This document shows, piece after piece, positions 62,051 through 64,000 of a stretch of 64,000 nucleotides of DNA. This DNA comes from an uncultured Selenomonas sp. (GTDB lineage: Bacteria > Bacillota > Negativicutes > Selenomonadales > Selenomonadaceae). Under the pieces are notes generated by a model. That model was not told where the DNA came from. It saw only the letters and a list, made by a program, of their open reading frames with translations, and did not search any database. How positions within the stretch are numbered: the stretch's first letter is position 1; the number at the start of each line of letters is the position of its first letter. The position numbers were made by a program, and so were the translations under genes. Location of the stretch: contig CAMVGU010000018.1 of the NCBI GenBank assembly GCA_947167105.1, forward strand, positions 1 to 64,000, written 5' to 3'.

Positions 62051-62274
62051 AAATCCTGGAAATCCTGCAGCAGTTGCATCCGCAATTCGACTATCAGGCC
62101 AGTGAAGATTTTTTTGCCGATGGCCTGCTGGACTCCTTTGACCTGACGCGGCTGATAGCGGAGCTGGAATCAGCCTATGGCATAGAGATTGCGGGCGATG
62201 AACTGGAGGCAGACAACTTCCGGAACCTTGCAGCGCTGGCGGCGCTGCTTGCCCGGCACGGTGCCGGGGCATGA
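62047..62274 (+). CDS. acyl/peptidyl carrier protein (DltC-like)
   Basis: A 75-residue carrier protein. The phosphopantetheine attachment Ser is in DGLLDSFDLTRLI near residue 34, a DltC/PCP-like form (DSFD rather than DSL). It should receive the acid activated by the ligase upstream, and overlaps both neighbours by four bases (ATGA), indicating strict co-translation. Confidence 0.88.
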   Translation: MKILEILQQLHPQFDYQASEDFFADGLLDSFDLTRLIAELESAYGIEIAGDELEADNFRNLAALAALLARHGAGA

Positions 62275-63284
62275 CGGGGGGCTGGGCAGCCATCCGCGCA
62301 GTAGCGGGGTATCTCCCGCCGGATGTGGCGGAAAATGATATGACGACGCGGGCAGCACGGGCGCTGGGCATCGAGAAACGGCACCTGGCCGGAGACTCGG
62401 CCGCTTCGGATTTGGCAGTGGCTGCCGCCGAGGCTCTTTTCAGACAGCATCCGGAGGCACGTGAGCGCATAGACTTCGTGCTGCTCTGCACGCAGCAGCC
62501 GGATTACCCGCTGCCGCAGACGGCCGGGCTGGTGGCTGAGGCACTGGGGCTGCCGCACTCCGTGGGCGCCCTGGATTATAACCTCGGTTGTTCCGGCTAC
62601 GTCTACGGTCTGGCCCTTGCGAAAGGGCTGATAGAGTGCGGGCTGTCGGGCAGTCTGCTGTTGCTGACTGCCAGCCTCTACACGCGTGATGTCAGTGCCA
62701 GGGATATGGCGACGGCACTGGTGTTTGGCGACGGAGCGGCAGCGACGCTCATAGAGAGAGTCCCTGCGGAGCAGGGGCGGCCGCCGCTCTCCGGCTTCGC
62801 CTTCGGCACGGATGGCTCCGGCGCGGGCCAGATCATACAGCGGATAGGCGGCAGCCGGCATCCCTGGCGCACCTCGCCGCCGGAAACCATACGTGATGCT
62901 CATGGTGAGCACACGACAGCAGACATTTTCATGGACGGCCAGCAGGTGATGCTCTTCACTCTGCGCGAAGTGCCGCCCCTGGTCGATAAGGTACTGGCAG
63001 AGACCGGCCTTTCGCGGGAGCAACTGGATTATTGCGTCTTCCACCAGCCGAACGAATTCATGCTGGATTACGTGCAGAAAAAATGCAGGCTGGAGGGCGT
63101 GCCGTTTTACAACAATGTCAGGGAGACAGGCAATACCGTGGCCTGCACCATTCCGCTGGGCCTGGCAGACATAACGGCCAGTGCGCCGTCGCAGAGCCTG
63201 CGGCGCGTGCTGCTGGCCGGCTTCGGTGTCGGCCTCTCCTGGGCCGGCTGCATTGCGGATCTGGGCTATATGGAGTGTGAGTGA
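62271..63284 (+). CDS. KAS III-like protein, second copy
   Basis: A 337-residue thiolase-fold protein with Cys in NLGCSGYVYGLALAKG, His in VFHQPNEF and Asn in RETGNTVACTIPLG, so the triad is complete. It differs clearly from the copy at 56.6 kb, including in the N-terminal region. Coupled to a ligase and carrier protein it could extend the loaded acid by two carbons or transfer it to an acceptor, as some KAS III relatives do. It starts by overlapping the ACP stop. Confidence 0.85.
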   Translation: MTGGWAAIRAVAGYLPPDVAENDMTTRAARALGIEKRHLAGDSAASDLAVAAAEALFRQHPEARERIDFVLLCTQQPDYPLPQTAGLVAEALGLPHSVGALDYNLGCSGYVYGLALAKGLIECGLSGSLLLLTASLYTRDVSARDMATALVFGDGAAATLIERVPAEQGRPPLSGFAFGTDGSGAGQIIQRIGGSRHPWRTSPPETIRDAHGEHTTADIFMDGQQVMLFTLREVPPLVDKVLAETGLSREQLDYCVFHQPNEFMLDYVQKKCRLEGVPFYNNVRETGNTVACTIPLGLADITASAPSQSLRRVLLAGFGVGLSWAGCIADLGYMECE

Positions 63285-63340
63285 ACCTGCATTCCTCACG
63301 CTGTATCAGGGTTGAAGCATCCATGGAGGAGGAAAGGGTC

Positions 63341-64000
63341 ATGTCAACAGTAAACAACTATTTCGTGCTGCGCGGGCTTAATTCTGAATGGGTAAGGCAG
63401 AGTCTGCTCCTGATTGAGGAATCCTATGGCCTGAGCTTCAAGGAACCCGGCGCGACAGTGAATGAAATCACGGTTACTTTCGTAAACGAGGCTACGAATG
63501 TACTGGCATCGGTGGAGCATACCTATGCATGGAGAACCGGCAAGGCTTCACATCTGACGCTGAACGTGAATGAATATTACTACGGCAGCCTGGATATGAG
63601 CAACGAGAATGGCAGCGACTCTTCCGGGTCGGCTTATTTAGACCGGGTCATCGCCCATGAGCTGACCCACGCGGTGATGGCGGCCAATATAAATCACTTC
63701 CATGCGTTGCCGCATTACATCAAGGAAGGTGCAGCCGAGCTTGTGCATGGCATAGATGATGAAAGAGAGTACACGCTCAGCAACATGTATCTCAATGACT
63801 TCCGTGCCTGGCTGAACTCCTCCAATATGTGCTATGAAGCGGGCTATGTCTGGTTCCGTTACCTGGCTCATCATTCCGGTCTGTGGGGCAAGACAGGGCA
63901 GCAGACCATCAAGGATTTTATGGCATCGCTGGATCAAAGCACAACCAGTGATGCGACCGAGATGGTAAACAATGCTGTCAAAGCGGCCACGAACGGTGCC
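63341..64000 (+). CDS. signal-less zinc metallopeptidase, partial at the window edge
   Basis: The first 220 codons of a frame that runs past the end of the window. It contains the zinc motif HELTH (residues 106-110) with a downstream Glu in HYIKEGAAELVHG, the gluzincin arrangement of a metallopeptidase. There is no signal peptide, as in type I-secreted RTX proteases, and the sequence is acidic; a repeat-rich C-terminal part may follow outside the window (inference). GGAGGAGGAAAGG lies just before the ATG. Confidence 0.8.
   Translation, partial: MSTVNNYFVLRGLNSEWVRQSLLLIEESYGLSFKEPGATVNEITVTFVNEATNVLASVEHTYAWRTGKASHLTLNVNEYYYGSLDMSNENGSDSSGSAYLDRVIAHELTHAVMAANINHFHALPHYIKEGAAELVHGIDDEREYTLSNMYLNDFRAWLNSSNMCYEAGYVWFRYLAHHSGLWGKTGQQTIKDFMASLDQSTTSDATEMVNNAVKAATNGA

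Overview
The window looks like the chromosome of a Gram-negative Firmicute (Negativicutes, most likely the Selenomonas/Anaerovibrio/Mitsuokella group). This is inferred from the mix of genes. Firmicute-type genes (the rapZ-yvcK-whiA run, MnmA with a TTG start, holin-like type I toxins) sit beside an outer-membrane type O-polysaccharide locus (a Wzm/Wzt ABC exporter and a WbaP-type initiating transferase). Strictly anaerobic oxidoreductases are also present (indolepyruvate:ferredoxin oxidoreductase, an Fe-S PreA-like enzyme). Shine-Dalgarno sequences are strong and TTG/GTG starts are frequent. I saw no tRNA, rRNA, CRISPR array or insertion sequence.

Left part (0-34 kb), housekeeping and stress genes. 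From the left: glutamate symporter gltS; a TPM/LemA pair; a secreted nucleoside phosphorylase-like protein; a PreA-like oxidoreductase; chemoreceptor 1; mnmA; an MscL with a zinc-ribbon tail; and chemoreceptor 2. Next comes a block bounded by two fst-like type I toxin modules. It contains an unusual ILEI-SGNH-cytidylyltransferase fusion and iorAB. Then follow a macro-domain/vWA pair, a MoxR ATPase/vWA pair split by a reversed glyoxalase gene, panE between 183-bp perfect direct repeats, a coiled-coil protein, paaK, a fused MNT-HEPN protein, a Cof-type phosphatase, rapZ-yvcK-whiA, a polysaccharide deacetylase and a secreted protein of unknown function. gltS and paaK share a 17-bp palindrome overlapping the -35 element, which suggests one regulator for amino-acid uptake and aryl-acid activation.

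Right part (34-64 kb), a surface-glycan locus. It runs GtrA, a WbaP-type phosphoglycosyltransferase, six glycosyltransferases and a sugar aminotransferase. Three tandem RTX-type calcium-binding repeat proteins follow, then the ABC permease (wzm-like) and another glycosyltransferase. A seven-gene minus-strand operon comes next: acyl carrier protein, KAS III, short-chain reductase, WbqC-like protein, DegT-fold protein, Wzt-like ATPase and GNAT acetyltransferase. Divergent from it are two acyltransferase-3 membrane proteins, an adenylating ligase, a second acyl carrier protein, a second KAS III, and the start of a signal-less zinc metallopeptidase cut by the window edge.

The likely logic is that glycan chains are started by the WbaP-type enzyme and extended by the glycosyltransferases. 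They would then be decorated or capped with acyl groups made locally on two dedicated carrier proteins, and exported by Wzm/Wzt, whose ATPase has a C-terminal domain of the kind that reads chain ends. The paired ACP/KAS III acyl-decoration modules are the best candidate here for an undescribed system.
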